A stretch of 64,000 nt of DNA from Pseudomonadota bacterium (GCA_021848345.1 JAJZUV010000005.1:62001-126000); one strand, 5' to 3'. Positions 19,021 to 30,534 are shown, counted from the first letter of the stretch. Notes: generated by a model from the sequence alone, not told the origin. Translations and numbers: made by a program.

Positions 19021-19868
19021 TGGCGCGCAGCCACGCGCGAGGCCTGCATGCGCTGCGTGCCGTCGCCGTGCGCTGCCTGGGCGCGCTGCTGCTGGCGCTG
19101 GCCGGTTCGGCCTGGGCCGGCACCGCGCCCGGTCACGGAACGGACTGGCAGCACCTGACCGCGATGCAGCGCCAGGCGCTGGCCCCGCTGCAAGGGGAAT
19201 GGGCGCGGTTCTCGGCCGATCGCCGCCGCAAATGGCTGAATATCGCATCGCGTTACCCGGCAATGAGCGCTGAACAGCGCGAAATGCTGCAAAAGCGCAT
19301 GGTGGAGTGGGTGCATATGAGCCCCAGCCAGCGACGCCTGGCGCGCGAGAACTACCTGGCCACCGGGCGCGCCCCGGTGCAGAACCGTCGCAAGGCCTGG
19401 GAACGCTATCAGCAACTCAGTCCGCAGCAGCGTCGCGCATTGGCGCACGAAGGCCAGAAACCCCTGCCGGCCCCGCACGTGGAACAGTACGTGAGCCACC
19501 CTGCGCAGCGCCCCATCAAGCCGCAGGGCCCGAGCCTGCCGGTGCGCCCGCATGGAGTCGCGCCGGCCCGCCCGGCAGCGGCGGCCTCGGGCGCGTCCGC
19601 GAAGGCGCCCCCGGGCGCTCCGGTCAAGACGGCCCCGGCATCCGCCCCCCACGCGCCCGGCGCAGCGGCGCTCGCGACGCCGACCGGCGCACCCGCCGCG
19701 TCGGCACCGGCCGCCCTGGCGAGGACGGCCTCGAGGCCGGCGACTTCCACCGCCGCCGTGCCGGGTGCCGCCGCATCCGCCGCGGCGCCCGCCCGGGTCC
19801 ATCCGGCCGCCTCCTCGCCGGCCGCGCCCTCCTCCTCGCCCGCCGCGGCCTCCTCCGCGGCGCATTGA
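19020..19868 (+). CDS. DUF3106 family secreted protein
   Basis: 282 residues. A signal peptide (about 1-35, ending SAWAG) and then the DUF3106 domain (about 40-155), helical and rich in repeating QR-x-x-L patterns: LTAMQRQALAPL, MSAEQREMLQKRM, MSPSQRRLARENY, LSPQQRRALAHE. These four evenly spaced units look like repeats of one helical motif, reminiscent of periplasmic stress sensors. The remaining about 120 residues are an Ala/Pro/Ser low-complexity tail. Function unknown; probably a periplasmic component of the sigma-factor system. In other Burkholderiales an RDD-family gene often follows; it is absent here. Confidence 0.82.
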   Translation: MARSHARGLHALRAVAVRCLGALLLALAGSAWAGTAPGHGTDWQHLTAMQRQALAPLQGEWARFSADRRRKWLNIASRYPAMSAEQREMLQKRMVEWVHMSPSQRRLARENYLATGRAPVQNRRKAWERYQQLSPQQRRALAHEGQKPLPAPHVEQYVSHPAQRPIKPQGPSLPVRPHGVAPARPAAAASGASAKAPPGAPVKTAPASAPHAPGAAALATPTGAPAASAPAALARTASRPATSTAAVPGAAASAAAPARVHPAASSPAAPSSSPAAASSAAH

Positions 19869-19940
19869 GCGACACCGCGCCCGCGCGCGGTCATATGGCT
19901 GTCACGCGCCCGTCATGCGGGCGCGCTGCAATGGGGGTCC

Positions 19941-20852
19941 ATGTGGCCCTTCCTCGTCTCCGAAGCCCTGCGCAGCCTGCCCGGCGCAGCCGGCCAGACG
20001 TCCCGCCAGGCCGCGGCGTCCGCACCGGGACAGACTCCCGTGGCGGAGTCGCCCGGCGACGATCCCGAATCGCACCGCTACCGCACGCTGTGGCTGTCCG
20101 ACGTGCACCTGGGCACGCGCGACTGCAAGGCCCCGGCGCTGCTGGAACTGCTGCGCCACTGCCACGCCTCGACCATCTACCTGGTCGGGGACATCATCGA
20201 CGGCTGGCAACTGCGCAAGGGCTGGTACTGGCCGCAGGCCCACAACGACGTGGTCCAGAAACTGCTGCGCAAGGCGCGCAAAGGCTGCCGCGTGGTGTTC
20301 GTGCCCGGCAACCATGACGAATTCGCACGCCACTACGCCGGGCTGCATTTCGGCGGCATCGAGGTGCTGAACGAAGCCGTGCACGTCACCGCCTCCGGCG
20401 CGCGCCTGTGGGTGGTGCACGGTGACTGGTTCGACGGCGTGGTCATGCACGCCAAATGGCTGGCCCACCTGGGCGACGCGCTGTACATCTTCAGTCTCAA
20501 GCTCAATCGCTGGTTGAACCATGCGCGACACCGCATGGGCTTTTCCTACTGGTCGCTGTCGCAATACCTGAAGGGCAAGGTCAAGAATGCCGTCAGCTAC
20601 ATCTCCAATTTCGAGCAGCTGCTGGCCGAGGAGGCCGCGCGCCGGGGTTGCGAGGGCGTGGTGTGCGGACACATCCACCGTGCCGAACTGCGACACATCG
20701 AGGCCATCGTCTACGCCAATTGCGGCGACTGGGTGGAAAGCCTGACCGCCGTGGCCGAGCTGGACGACGGTTCGCTGCAGTTGCTGATGTGGAAACCCTC
20801 CTCGGCCGCGCCCCAGGTGCTGGCCGAACTGCGCCCGCAGGCCCGCGCCTGA
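19941..20852 (+). CDS. LpxH-like metallophosphoesterase
   Basis: 303 residues. A calcineurin-like phosphoesterase with all metal-binding motifs: SDVHLG (53-58), GDIIDGW (83-89), GNHDE (123-127), then WVVHGDWFD and CGHIHRAE. The family is that of UDP-2,3-diacylglucosamine hydrolases (LpxH/LpxH2), acting in lipid A synthesis, but this clade, with an N-terminal extension of about 45 residues and DCKAPALLELLR, is usually annotated only as LpxH-like. Its neighbours are a glycosyltransferase and dgkA, which fits a role at the envelope. Confident in fold, less so in substrate. Confidence 0.85.
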   Translation: MWPFLVSEALRSLPGAAGQTSRQAAASAPGQTPVAESPGDDPESHRYRTLWLSDVHLGTRDCKAPALLELLRHCHASTIYLVGDIIDGWQLRKGWYWPQAHNDVVQKLLRKARKGCRVVFVPGNHDEFARHYAGLHFGGIEVLNEAVHVTASGARLWVVHGDWFDGVVMHAKWLAHLGDALYIFSLKLNRWLNHARHRMGFSYWSLSQYLKGKVKNAVSYISNFEQLLAEEAARRGCEGVVCGHIHRAELRHIEAIVYANCGDWVESLTAVAELDDGSLQLLMWKPSSAAPQVLAELRPQARA

Positions 20853-20883
20853 GCTCCTACCCCCGACCCCGGCGAGCCCTCCC

Positions 20884-21936
20884 ATGCGAATCCTGATCGT
20901 GACCGACGCCTGGAGCCCCCAGGTCAACGGCGTGGTGCGCACGCTGAAAACCACCATCGAGTGCCTGCGCCAGCGCGGCGAGGAGGTGGAGGTGATCGAA
21001 CCCGGCTCCTTTCGCACCGTGCCCTGCCCGACCTATCCCGAGATCCGGCTGAGCTGGCGCCCTTACGGTGCCGTGCTGGCCGGCATCCGGCGCTTCGACC
21101 CGGACGTGGTGCACGTGGCCACCGAGGGCCCGCTGGGTCTCGCCGCGCGCCGTGCGGCGCTGCGCATGGGCATCCCGCTGACCAGCGCGTACCACACCCG
21201 CTTTCCCGAATACGTGAAGGCGCGCTTTCACATCCCGCTGGCCTGGACCTACGCCTACATGCGCTGGTTCCACGGCGCGGCCCGGGTCACGCTGGTCCCC
21301 ACGCGGGTGGTGCGCGAGGACCTGGCCCATCATGGGCTGGGCAACCTGGCGATCTGGTCGCGAGGCGTCGACACGTCGATCTTCCATCCCCGCCAGGGCC
21401 AGCGCCTGGCGGGCAAGCCGCCGGTGTTCCTGTACGTGGGGCGCGTGGCGGTCGAGAAGAACGTCGACGCCTTCCTGCGCCTGGACCTGCCCGGAACCAA
21501 GTGGGTGGTGGGCGAAGGCCCCGAGCTGGAGCGCATCCGCCGCGAGTACCCGGGGGTGAGTTTCCTCGGCGTGCTCAGCCAGGACCGGCTGGCCGAGGTG
21601 TACTCGGGCGCCGACGTGTTCGTGTTTCCCAGTCGTACCGACACCTTCGGCCTGGTCCTGGTGGAGGCGCTGGCCTGCGGCTGCCCGGTGGCCGCCTATC
21701 CGGTGACCGGGCCGCTGGACGTGATCGGCGACGCGCCGGCCGGCGTGTTGCACGAGGACCTGCGCACGGCGTGCCTGGAGGCCCTGCGCATTCCCCGGCA
21801 CAACGCGGTGTCGCACGCGCGCAAGTTCACCTGGGAACGAGCCACCGAGCAGTTCCTGCAGCATCTGCGCCAGGCCGCCGACCCCGAACTGTCCGAAGCC
21901 GGCGCCGCCGCGCGCCGCGAGACCCCCGCGCCTTGA
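20884..21936 (+). CDS. Glycosyltransferase family 4 (GT-B) protein
   Basis: 350 residues. GT-B fold. The N-terminal half begins ILIVTDAWSPQVNGVVRTL, close to alpha-mannosyl/glucosyltransferases of the MgtA/PimB/SQD2 kind. The C-terminal nucleotide-sugar domain has FLYVGRVAVEKNVDAFL and the E-x7-E motif (SRTDTFGLVLVEALACGCPVAAY). Likely adds a hexose to a glycolipid or lipid carrier at the inner membrane; donor and acceptor are not identifiable. The stop overlaps the next gene's TTG start by TTGA. It forms a run with the LpxH-like gene and dgkA. Confidence 0.88.
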   Translation: MRILIVTDAWSPQVNGVVRTLKTTIECLRQRGEEVEVIEPGSFRTVPCPTYPEIRLSWRPYGAVLAGIRRFDPDVVHVATEGPLGLAARRAALRMGIPLTSAYHTRFPEYVKARFHIPLAWTYAYMRWFHGAARVTLVPTRVVREDLAHHGLGNLAIWSRGVDTSIFHPRQGQRLAGKPPVFLYVGRVAVEKNVDAFLRLDLPGTKWVVGEGPELERIRREYPGVSFLGVLSQDRLAEVYSGADVFVFPSRTDTFGLVLVEALACGCPVAAYPVTGPLDVIGDAPAGVLHEDLRTACLEALRIPRHNAVSHARKFTWERATEQFLQHLRQAADPELSEAGAAARRETPAP

Positions 21937-22313
21937 GCCCGCCGTCCCCCTACAAGACCTCGGGCGCCACGCGGGCCTTCGGCGCACTGCGCAATTCGCT
22001 GCGCGGGCTGCGCGCGGCCTGGCGCACCGAATCGGCCCTGCGCCAGGAGGGTCTTCTCGCCGCGCTGCTGCTGCCGCTGGGCCTGTGGCTGGGCGACGAC
22101 GGCGTGCAGCGCGCGCTGCTCGGCGGCTCCGTGTTGCTGGTGCCCATCGTCGAACTGCTCAACACCTCGCTGGAATGCGCGGTGGATCGCATTTCCCTGG
22201 AGCGCAACGAGCTGAGCGGCCAGGCCAAGGACCTCGGCAGCGCCGCGGTGCTGCTAACCTTGCTGCTTTGCGCGCTGACCTGGGCACTGGTGCTGCTGCC
22301 GCGATGGCTGTGA
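21933..22313 (+). CDS. dgkA: Diacylglycerol kinase
   Basis: Phosphorylates diacylglycerol to phosphatidic acid in the inner membrane, recycling lipid left over from membrane-derived sugar transfers. 126 residues, three transmembrane helices. Active-site motif ELLNTSLECAVDRI (about 71-84) with the conserved Glu and Asn, followed by KDLGSAAVLLTLL. The start is a TTG at 21933 overlapping the previous stop; no ATG lies early enough to include the N-terminal amphipathic helix (GALRNSLRGLRAAWRTE). Confidence 0.93.
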   Translation: MSPPSPYKTSGATRAFGALRNSLRGLRAAWRTESALRQEGLLAALLLPLGLWLGDDGVQRALLGGSVLLVPIVELLNTSLECAVDRISLERNELSGQAKDLGSAAVLLTLLLCALTWALVLLPRWL

Positions 22314-22357
22314 GCCTGGCCGCCGGCCGGCCGCGCGGCTTCAGCGGGTCTTCGAAC

Positions 22358-22942
22358 ATGCATTCCCTTTGCGTCTACTGTGGTTCGCGCACCGGCGCCG
22401 ATCCGGCCTACCTGCAGGCCGCCGTCGATCTGGGACGCGCCATCGCCGCGCGCGGCATGACCCTGGTCTACGGCGGGGGAAGCGTGGGCCTGATGAACGC
22501 CACGGCCGACGCTGCGCTGCAGGCCGGGGCGCGCGTGGTGGGCGTCACCACCGAGCTTCTGGTGCGCCGCGAAGTCGCGCACGAAGGACTGAGCGAACTG
22601 CACGTGGTGCAGACCATGCACCAGCGCAAGAAGATGATGGCCGACTTCGCCGACGCCTTCGTCGCGCTGCCCGGTGGCATCGGCACGCTGGAGGAACTCT
22701 TCGAGGTGTGGACCTGGCGCCAGCTCGGCTACCACAACAAGCCGGTGGGCCTGCTCAACGTGCAGGGCTACTACGACGGCCTGCTCGACTTCCTGGCGCA
22801 AAGCCACGAGCAGGGCTTCGTGTCGCCGCAGGTGCTGGGCCTGCTGGTCGTGGATTCGGACCCCGAACGCCTGCTGCTGCGCCTGGGCGGCGCGCAACCG
22901 GCCTCCGAGGATCCATGGTGGCACATGCGCGAAACCGTGTGA
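22358..22942 (+). CDS. LOG-family nucleotide phosphoribohydrolase
   Basis: 194 residues. A LOG/YvdD-type protein that splits nucleoside 5'-monophosphates (in plants, cytokinin riboside monophosphates) to base and ribose phosphate. Family signatures: VYCGSRTG at the N-terminus, VYGGGSVGLM (37-46), the nucleotide-binding PGGIGTLEE (105-113) preceded by MHQRKKMM (87-94). The ATG at 22358 is at the usual family start. An ATG at 22304 would add 18 residues and overlap dgkA; less likely. Confidence 0.9.
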   Translation: MHSLCVYCGSRTGADPAYLQAAVDLGRAIAARGMTLVYGGGSVGLMNATADAALQAGARVVGVTTELLVRREVAHEGLSELHVVQTMHQRKKMMADFADAFVALPGGIGTLEELFEVWTWRQLGYHNKPVGLLNVQGYYDGLLDFLAQSHEQGFVSPQVLGLLVVDSDPERLLLRLGGAQPASEDPWWHMRETV

Positions 22943-22978
22943 GCGCGCTCGCTGGCGGGCGTCGCCCGGCCGCGGGCC

Positions 22979-23407
<429 letters not shown>

Positions 23408-25108
23408 TCACGCATCGGGCAGTGCCCGGCGCGCCTCGCTCTCCTCGCGCCAGCGCGAGGTGATCGGGTAGCGCCAGTCGCGCCCGAAGGCGCGGTGGGT
23501 GATGCGCACCCCCGGCGGCGCCTGTCGGCGCTTGTACTCGGCGATGCGCAACAGGCGCAGCACGCGCTCGATGTCGGCCGCCGCGAGGCCCTGCGCCAGC
23601 ATGTCCTCGACGCTGCGGTCGTTCTCCATGTAGGCCTCCAGGATCGCGTCGAGCACCTCGTAGGACGGCAGGCTGTCCTGGTCCACCTGGTCGGGGCGCA
23701 GTTCGGCCGAGGGCGGGCGCTCGATGATGCGCCGCGGAATCGGCTCTACCTGGCCGGCCTGCGCGGCCTGGCGATTGCGCCAGCGGGCGAGTTCCCACAC
23801 CAGGGTCTTGCGCACGTCCTTGATCACCGCGAAGCCTCCAGCCATGTCGCCGTACAGCGTCGCGTAGCCGGTGGCCATCTCGCTCTTGTTGCCGGTGGTC
23901 AGCACCATCGAGCCGGTGTTGTTCGACAGGCCCATCAGCAACACGCCGCGGATGCGCGACTGCAGGTTCTCCTCGGTCGTGTCGCCCTCGTGCGCGCGCA
24001 GCAGCGGGCGCAGCGAGGCGCGGAAGGCCTCGAACATGGGCGCGATGTCCAGTTCGCTGTGGCGAACCCCCAGGCGTCGCGCCATCTCCCGGGCATCCTC
24101 GAGGGAAATGTCCGCGGTGTACGGCGAGGGCATCATCACCGTGTGCACCTGCTCCGCGCCCAGCGCGTCGACGGCGATGGCCAGCACCAGCGCGGAGTCC
24201 ACCCCGCCCGACAGGCCGATGAGCACGCCGGGAAATCCGTTCTTGCGCACGTAGTCCCGCGTGCCCGTGACCAGCGCCGACCAGGCCTGGCGATGCAGGG
24301 ACATCGGCGCCGCGAGTTCGGCGGGCAGCGGCCGCGCACCGTCGAAACGCACGATGGGCAGGCAGGGCTCGAACTGCGGCGCGCGCAGGCAGGGCTCGCC
24401 GGCCGCGTCGAGCGCGAAGGAGCCGCCGTCGAACACCAGTTCGTCCTGGCCGCCCACGCCATGGGCGAACACCAGCGCCATGCCGGTCTCGCGGCAGCGC
24501 TGGCGCATCACCGCCTCGCGCTCGCCGCTCTTGCCCAGGTGGAAGGGCGAGGCGTTGAGCACCAGCAGCACCTGCGCGCCCGCCGCCCGCGCGCGCCGCG
24601 GGGCCTCCGGGAACCAGGCGTCCTCGCACACGTTGATGCCGCAGCGCACGCCCTGGCTCTCGAACACCACCGGCTCGCCGCCGCTGGCGAAATAGCGCCG
24701 CTCGTCGAAGACCTGGTAGTTGGGCAGCTCGAGCTTGCCGTAGGTGGCCTCGATGCGCCCGTCGCGCAGCACCGAGGCCGCGTTCCAGCGCAGCGGCCGC
24801 TGCGTCGATGGGGTACGCTCATCGGCGGCCGCGCCGGGCACGTGCGGGTGGCCGACCACCAGGGCCAGCCCGCTCAGGCGCCGCAGGCGCTCGGCGAGTT
24901 CGCGCAGGGTCTGCGTCACCGCCTGCATGAAGGCCGGGCGAAGCAGCAGATCCTCGGGCGGATAGCCCGTCAGGGCCATCTCGGGGGTCAGCAGCACGCC
25001 GGCGCCGCCCGCATGGGCCTGCTCGGCCAGCGCCTCGATGGCGCGGGCGTTGCCGGCGAGGTCGCCGACCGTGGGATCGAATTGGGCAATCGCGATGGAA
25101 AGGGGCAT
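23408..25108 (-). CDS. nadE: Glutamine-dependent NAD+ synthetase
   Basis: 566 residues. The N-terminal nitrilase-like amidase (1-about 260) supplies ammonia from glutamine: Glu43 in LTPEMALTGYP, the Lys in YGKLELPNYQVFDE and the Cys in GINVCEDAWF. The C-terminal synthase (about 270-566) amidates nicotinic acid adenine dinucleotide: the PP-loop GLSGGVDSALVL, then LLMGLSNNTGSMVLTTGNKSE in two parts. The ATG at 25108 fits the family. It shares the tetramer CATG with the start codon of the divergent gene at 25107. Confidence 0.96.
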   Translation of the reverse strand: MPLSIAIAQFDPTVGDLAGNARAIEALAEQAHAGGAGVLLTPEMALTGYPPEDLLLRPAFMQAVTQTLRELAERLRRLSGLALVVGHPHVPGAAADERTPSTQRPLRWNAASVLRDGRIEATYGKLELPNYQVFDERRYFASGGEPVVFESQGVRCGINVCEDAWFPEAPRRARAAGAQVLLVLNASPFHLGKSGEREAVMRQRCRETGMALVFAHGVGGQDELVFDGGSFALDAAGEPCLRAPQFEPCLPIVRFDGARPLPAELAAPMSLHRQAWSALVTGTRDYVRKNGFPGVLIGLSGGVDSALVLAIAVDALGAEQVHTVMMPSPYTADISLEDAREMARRLGVRHSELDIAPMFEAFRASLRPLLRAHEGDTTEENLQSRIRGVLLMGLSNNTGSMVLTTGNKSEMATGYATLYGDMAGGFAVIKDVRKTLVWELARWRNRQAAQAGQVEPIPRRIIERPPSAELRPDQVDQDSLPSYEVLDAILEAYMENDRSVEDMLAQGLAAADIERVLRLLRIAEYKRRQAPPGVRITHRAFGRDWRYPITSRWREESEARRALPDA

Positions 25109-26297
25109 GGACAGGGATTTTCGCATCGACGTCGGACAAGGGCTGGAATCCATCGACGCCGCGCGCTGGGACGCGCTGGCGGCGGCGACCCCGGGCACCA
25201 CCATGTTCCAGCGCCATGCCTGGCTGGCGGCGCTGGAGCGAAGCGCCTGCGCGGTGCCCGAGACGGGCTGGCAGGCGCTGGTGCCCTGCCTCTACGACGC
25301 CTCGGGGGAACTGGCCGCGGCCTGCGTGGTCTATGCCAAGGGCCACTCGATGGGCGAGTACGTGTTCGACTGGGCCTGGGCCGACGCGCACGAGCGTTGC
25401 GGCCTGCCCTACTACCCCAAGCTGCTGCTGGCCACCCCCTTCACGCCGGTGCGCGGCGCCCGCCTGCTCGGGCGCGACGCCGCCGCGCGCGAAGCGCTGC
25501 TGCGCGCGCTGCTCGACCTGGCGCGCCGCGCGCGGGTGTCCTCGCTGCACCTGCTGTTCCTCACCGACGAGGAGCGCGCCCGCTGCGAGGCGGCGGGCCT
25601 GATGACCCGCACCACCGTGCAATACCACTGGAGCCAGGCCACGCCGCCGTGGCCCGACTTCGACGCATTCGTCGGCGCGCTGAACCACGACAAGCGCAAG
25701 AAACTGCGCCAGGAGCGGCGCAAGGTGCGCGAAAGCGGCGTGGAACTGCGGCGCCTGCGCGGGCGCGCCATCGACGGGCCCGCCTGGGAACTGTTCATGC
25801 GCTGCTACGAACAGACCTACGCCGAGCACGGCTCCATGCCCTACCTGAACCTGGACTTCTTCCGGCGCCTGGCCGACGCCATGCCCGAGCACCTGCTGCT
25901 GATCGTCGCCAGCCTGGACGGCCAGGACATCGCCTGCTCGCTGATCCTGCTGGATCCGCAACTGCGGCGCGCCTACGGGCGCTACTGGGGCGCGCTGCGC
26001 CACGTGCCGCTGCTGCACTTCGAGCTTTGCTACTACGAGCCGCTGCAGTTCTGCCTGGAACAGGGCTTCGAGGTGTTCGAGGGCGGTGCCCAGGGCAGCC
26101 ACAAGATGGCGCGCGGCCTGCTGCCGGTGGAATGCACCTCGGCCCACTGGGTGGCCGAGCCGCGCCTGCGCGCGGCCATCGCCGCCCATCTGGACCGCGA
26201 AGGCGAGATGATGAGCGAGCAGATCGACGAGCTTCGCCGGCACCTGCCGCTGCGCCGCGACGCCGAGGCGCAGCCCCGGCGCGAGGAAATCATGTAA
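25107..26297 (+). CDS. GNAT-family acyltransferase (DUF482/FemAB-like)
   Basis: 396 residues, of the "peptidogalycan biosysnthesis/recognition" family (DUF482), related to GNAT and FemAB acyltransferases. Signatures: TTMFQRHAWLAALE, then GHSMGEYVFDWAWADA, YYPKLLLATPFTPV (family hallmark), HDKRKKLRQERRKV, LNLDFFRRLADAMPEH, YWGALRHVPLLHFELCYYEPLQFC and EGGAQGSHKMARGL. The substrate is not established for the family. Its start overlaps the nadE start on the other strand by 2 bp, so one promoter region must serve inside each other's gene, or it is transcribed from inside nadE. Confidence 0.87.
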   Translation: MDRDFRIDVGQGLESIDAARWDALAAATPGTTMFQRHAWLAALERSACAVPETGWQALVPCLYDASGELAAACVVYAKGHSMGEYVFDWAWADAHERCGLPYYPKLLLATPFTPVRGARLLGRDAAAREALLRALLDLARRARVSSLHLLFLTDEERARCEAAGLMTRTTVQYHWSQATPPWPDFDAFVGALNHDKRKKLRQERRKVRESGVELRRLRGRAIDGPAWELFMRCYEQTYAEHGSMPYLNLDFFRRLADAMPEHLLLIVASLDGQDIACSLILLDPQLRRAYGRYWGALRHVPLLHFELCYYEPLQFCLEQGFEVFEGGAQGSHKMARGLLPVECTSAHWVAEPRLRAAIAAHLDREGEMMSEQIDELRRHLPLRRDAEAQPRREEIM

Positions 26298-26814
26298 GCG
26301 CGCGTCGGCGCATCCGCAATTCGGCCTGCACGTGCCCGAGCAGTCCGGCGCAGGCCTGGTCCAGCAGGTCCAGCACGCGCTCGAATCCCTCCGGGCCGCC
26401 GTAGTACGGATCGGGAACTTCGTCGGTGCCGGCGCGCGGCGCGAAGCTCATCATCAGGCGCAACTTGTGGCGCAGCGACTCCGGGCAGGCCTCTTGCAGC
26501 CATTGCAGGTTGTCGCGGTCCATCGCGACGATCAGATCGAATCGCTCGAAATCCGCCGCCACCACCTGGCGTGCGCGCAGCCCCCCCAGGTCCACGCCGC
26601 GACGCTGGGCGTGGCGCTGGGCGCGCGCGTCGGGAGGCTCGCCCGCGTGGTAGCCGTGGGTTCCCGCCGAGTCCGCCTGCACATGCGCATCCAGGCCCTG
26701 GCGCCGCACCTCGGCGCGAAATAGACCCTCGGCGCTGGGGGAGCGGCAGATGTTGCCCATGCAGCAGAACAGCACGGCATAGCGGGAGGATTCCTCGGAC
26801 ATCTGCGGCAGCAT
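26290..26814 (-). CDS. Low molecular weight protein-tyrosine phosphatase
   Basis: 174 residues. Cysteine-dependent phosphatase: the P-loop CMGNICRSP (C-x5-R, Cys18 to Arg24) near the N-terminus and the general-acid loop DPYYGG (Asp about 134), both intact. The family acts on tyrosine-phosphorylated proteins; in bacteria a frequent partner is an exopolysaccharide tyrosine kinase, but none is nearby. The 3' end overlaps by 8 bp with the convergent acyltransferase gene. Confidence 0.92.
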   Translation of the reverse strand: MLPQMSEESSRYAVLFCCMGNICRSPSAEGLFRAEVRRQGLDAHVQADSAGTHGYHAGEPPDARAQRHAQRRGVDLGGLRARQVVAADFERFDLIVAMDRDNLQWLQEACPESLRHKLRLMMSFAPRAGTDEVPDPYYGGPEGFERVLDLLDQACAGLLGHVQAELRMRRRALT

Positions 26815-26872
26815 CGAAGTTGCGGGGGCCCTACTGTAGTGCCTGGGGAGCCTGGGCGCCGCGCCGCGCGGC

Positions 26873-28963
<2,091 letters not shown>

Positions 28964-29012
28964 GGCGGCGGGAATCGGGACGGCCCGCCGACACGGGGAT
29001 CGCCGGCAGGCC

Positions 29013-29027
29013 TAAAATGCGCATTTT
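29013..29027. promoter_or_regulatory. Palindrome between uvrB and the aminotransferase gene
   Basis: A perfect 14-bp palindrome, AAAATGCGCATTTT (29014-29027), lies in the 256-bp divergent region. It overlaps TAAAAT (29013-29018), a possible -10 for the rightward gene. It could be an operator; the binding protein is unknown. Confidence 0.35.
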
Positions 29028-29219
29028 GCGGCAAGCGCAGTTTGCGCGTCCGAGACCGCTGCTGCTGTTAATCTGTCATGTTCCCAGCGTCTGTCGCAGC
29101 ACTGCGAACGGGATGACCTTTGCGTCCGAGCGCGGGGCGGGCATGCCCATCCCACGCATCCTGGGCCCGCGGGCCCGATGGCGCCGAGACGCATTTTCAT
29201 CACAACCGACCGAACACCC

Positions 29220-30425
29220 ATGAGCGCTTCCTTGTTTACCGGCGTGGAGATGGCTCCGCGCGACCCGATCCTGGGGCTCAACGAGCAGTTCCAGGCCGAC
29301 CCCAACCCCTCGAAGGTCAATCTGGGCGTCGGCGTCTACACCGACGAGAACGGCAAGCTGCCGCTGCTGGCCTGCGTCAAGGAGGCGGAGAACCTGATCG
29401 CCGAGAGCCCGAAGCCGCGCGGCTACCTGCCGATCGACGGCATCGTCGCCTACGACCAGGCTGTGCAGGCGCTGGTGTTCGGGGCCGAATCGGAGGTGGT
29501 GAAGTCCGGTCGCGTGGTCACCGCGCAGGCGCTGGGCGGCACCGGCGCGCTGAAGATCGGCGCCGACTTCCTCAAGCGCCTGCAACCCGGCGCGAAGGTC
29601 CTGATCTCCGATCCGAGCTGGGAGAACCATCGCGCGCTGTTCGAGGCCGCCGGCTTCGAAGTGGGCACCTACCCCTACTACGACGCGGCCAACCGCCGCG
29701 TGGCCGTGCAGGGCATGCTCGACGCGCTGGCGGCCGCGGCCCCCGGCACCATCGTCGTGCTGCACGCCTGCTGCCACAACCCGACCGGCTACGACCTGGA
29801 GCCCGCGCAATGGCAGCGGGTCATCGAGGCGGTGCGCTCGCGCGGCCTGGTGCCCTTCCTCGACATGGCCTACCAGGGCTTCGCCGAGGGCATCGCCGAG
29901 GACGGCGCGGTGATCGGACAGTTCGTCGCCGCCGGGCTGGATTTCTTCGTGTCCACCTCCTTCTCCAAGAGCTTCTCGCTGTACGGCGAACGCGTGGGCG
30001 CGCTGAGCATCGTCTGCTCCAGCCGCGACGAGGCGCAACGCGTGCAGTCGCAGCTCAAGCGGGTGATCCGCACCAATTACTCCAACCCGCCGACCCACGG
30101 CGCGCAGGTGGTGACCATGGTGTTGTCGACGCCGGCACTGCGCGCCCAGTGGGAGCAGGAACTGGGCAAGATGCGCGAGCGCATCCGCTCGATGCGCTCC
30201 GCGCTGGTCGATCGCCTGAAGGCCGCCGGCGTGCAGGGCGACCTGGGCTTCATCACCACCCAGCGCGGCATGTTCAGCTATTCCGGGCTGAACGCCTCGC
30301 AGATGGAGCGCCTGCGCAGCGAGTTCGGCATCTACGGGGTGTCGACCGGGCGCATCTGCGTGGCCGCGCTGAACCTCGGCAACATCGACTACGTGGCCAA
30401 GGCGATGGCCGCGGTGATGCATTGA
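29220..30425 (+). CDS. Aspartate/aromatic amino acid aminotransferase
   Basis: 401 residues, fold-type I PLP aminotransferase of the AspC/TyrB subfamily. Landmarks: FQADPNPSKVNLGVGVY (about 24-40), ALGGTGAL (104-111), the PLP-contacting HNPTG (186-190), the catalytic Lys250 in STSFSKSFSLYGERVG, and the substrate-carboxylate Arg in TGRICVAAL. Interconverts aspartate, aromatic amino acids and their keto acids. Whether aspartate (AspC) or aromatic (TyrB) substrates are preferred cannot be told. The ATG at 29220 gives the usual family N-terminus (LFTGVEMAPRDPILGL). Confidence 0.93.
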   Translation: MSASLFTGVEMAPRDPILGLNEQFQADPNPSKVNLGVGVYTDENGKLPLLACVKEAENLIAESPKPRGYLPIDGIVAYDQAVQALVFGAESEVVKSGRVVTAQALGGTGALKIGADFLKRLQPGAKVLISDPSWENHRALFEAAGFEVGTYPYYDAANRRVAVQGMLDALAAAAPGTIVVLHACCHNPTGYDLEPAQWQRVIEAVRSRGLVPFLDMAYQGFAEGIAEDGAVIGQFVAAGLDFFVSTSFSKSFSLYGERVGALSIVCSSRDEAQRVQSQLKRVIRTNYSNPPTHGAQVVTMVLSTPALRAQWEQELGKMRERIRSMRSALVDRLKAAGVQGDLGFITTQRGMFSYSGLNASQMERLRSEFGIYGVSTGRICVAALNLGNIDYVAKAMAAVMH

Positions 30426-30501
30426 ACTAAACAATTCTCGGCCGGCACCCGGAGCCGTCGTGCCCCGGGTGCGCCCGGATGCCCTCGCGCCGCCGAAGTC
30501 C

Positions 30502-30507
30502 TACAAT
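30502..30507 (+). promoter_or_regulatory. Possible -10 box of phaZ
   Basis: TACAAT, 28 bp before the phaZ start codon. The -35 is not clear. Confidence 0.4.
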
Positions 30508-30534
30508 TGGTGCAGTGCATCAGCGGGGCTGTCG

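Noticed and set aside
28964-29219. LexA box upstream of uvrB
   Set aside because: Only CTGT half-sites without a correctly spaced ACAG partner.
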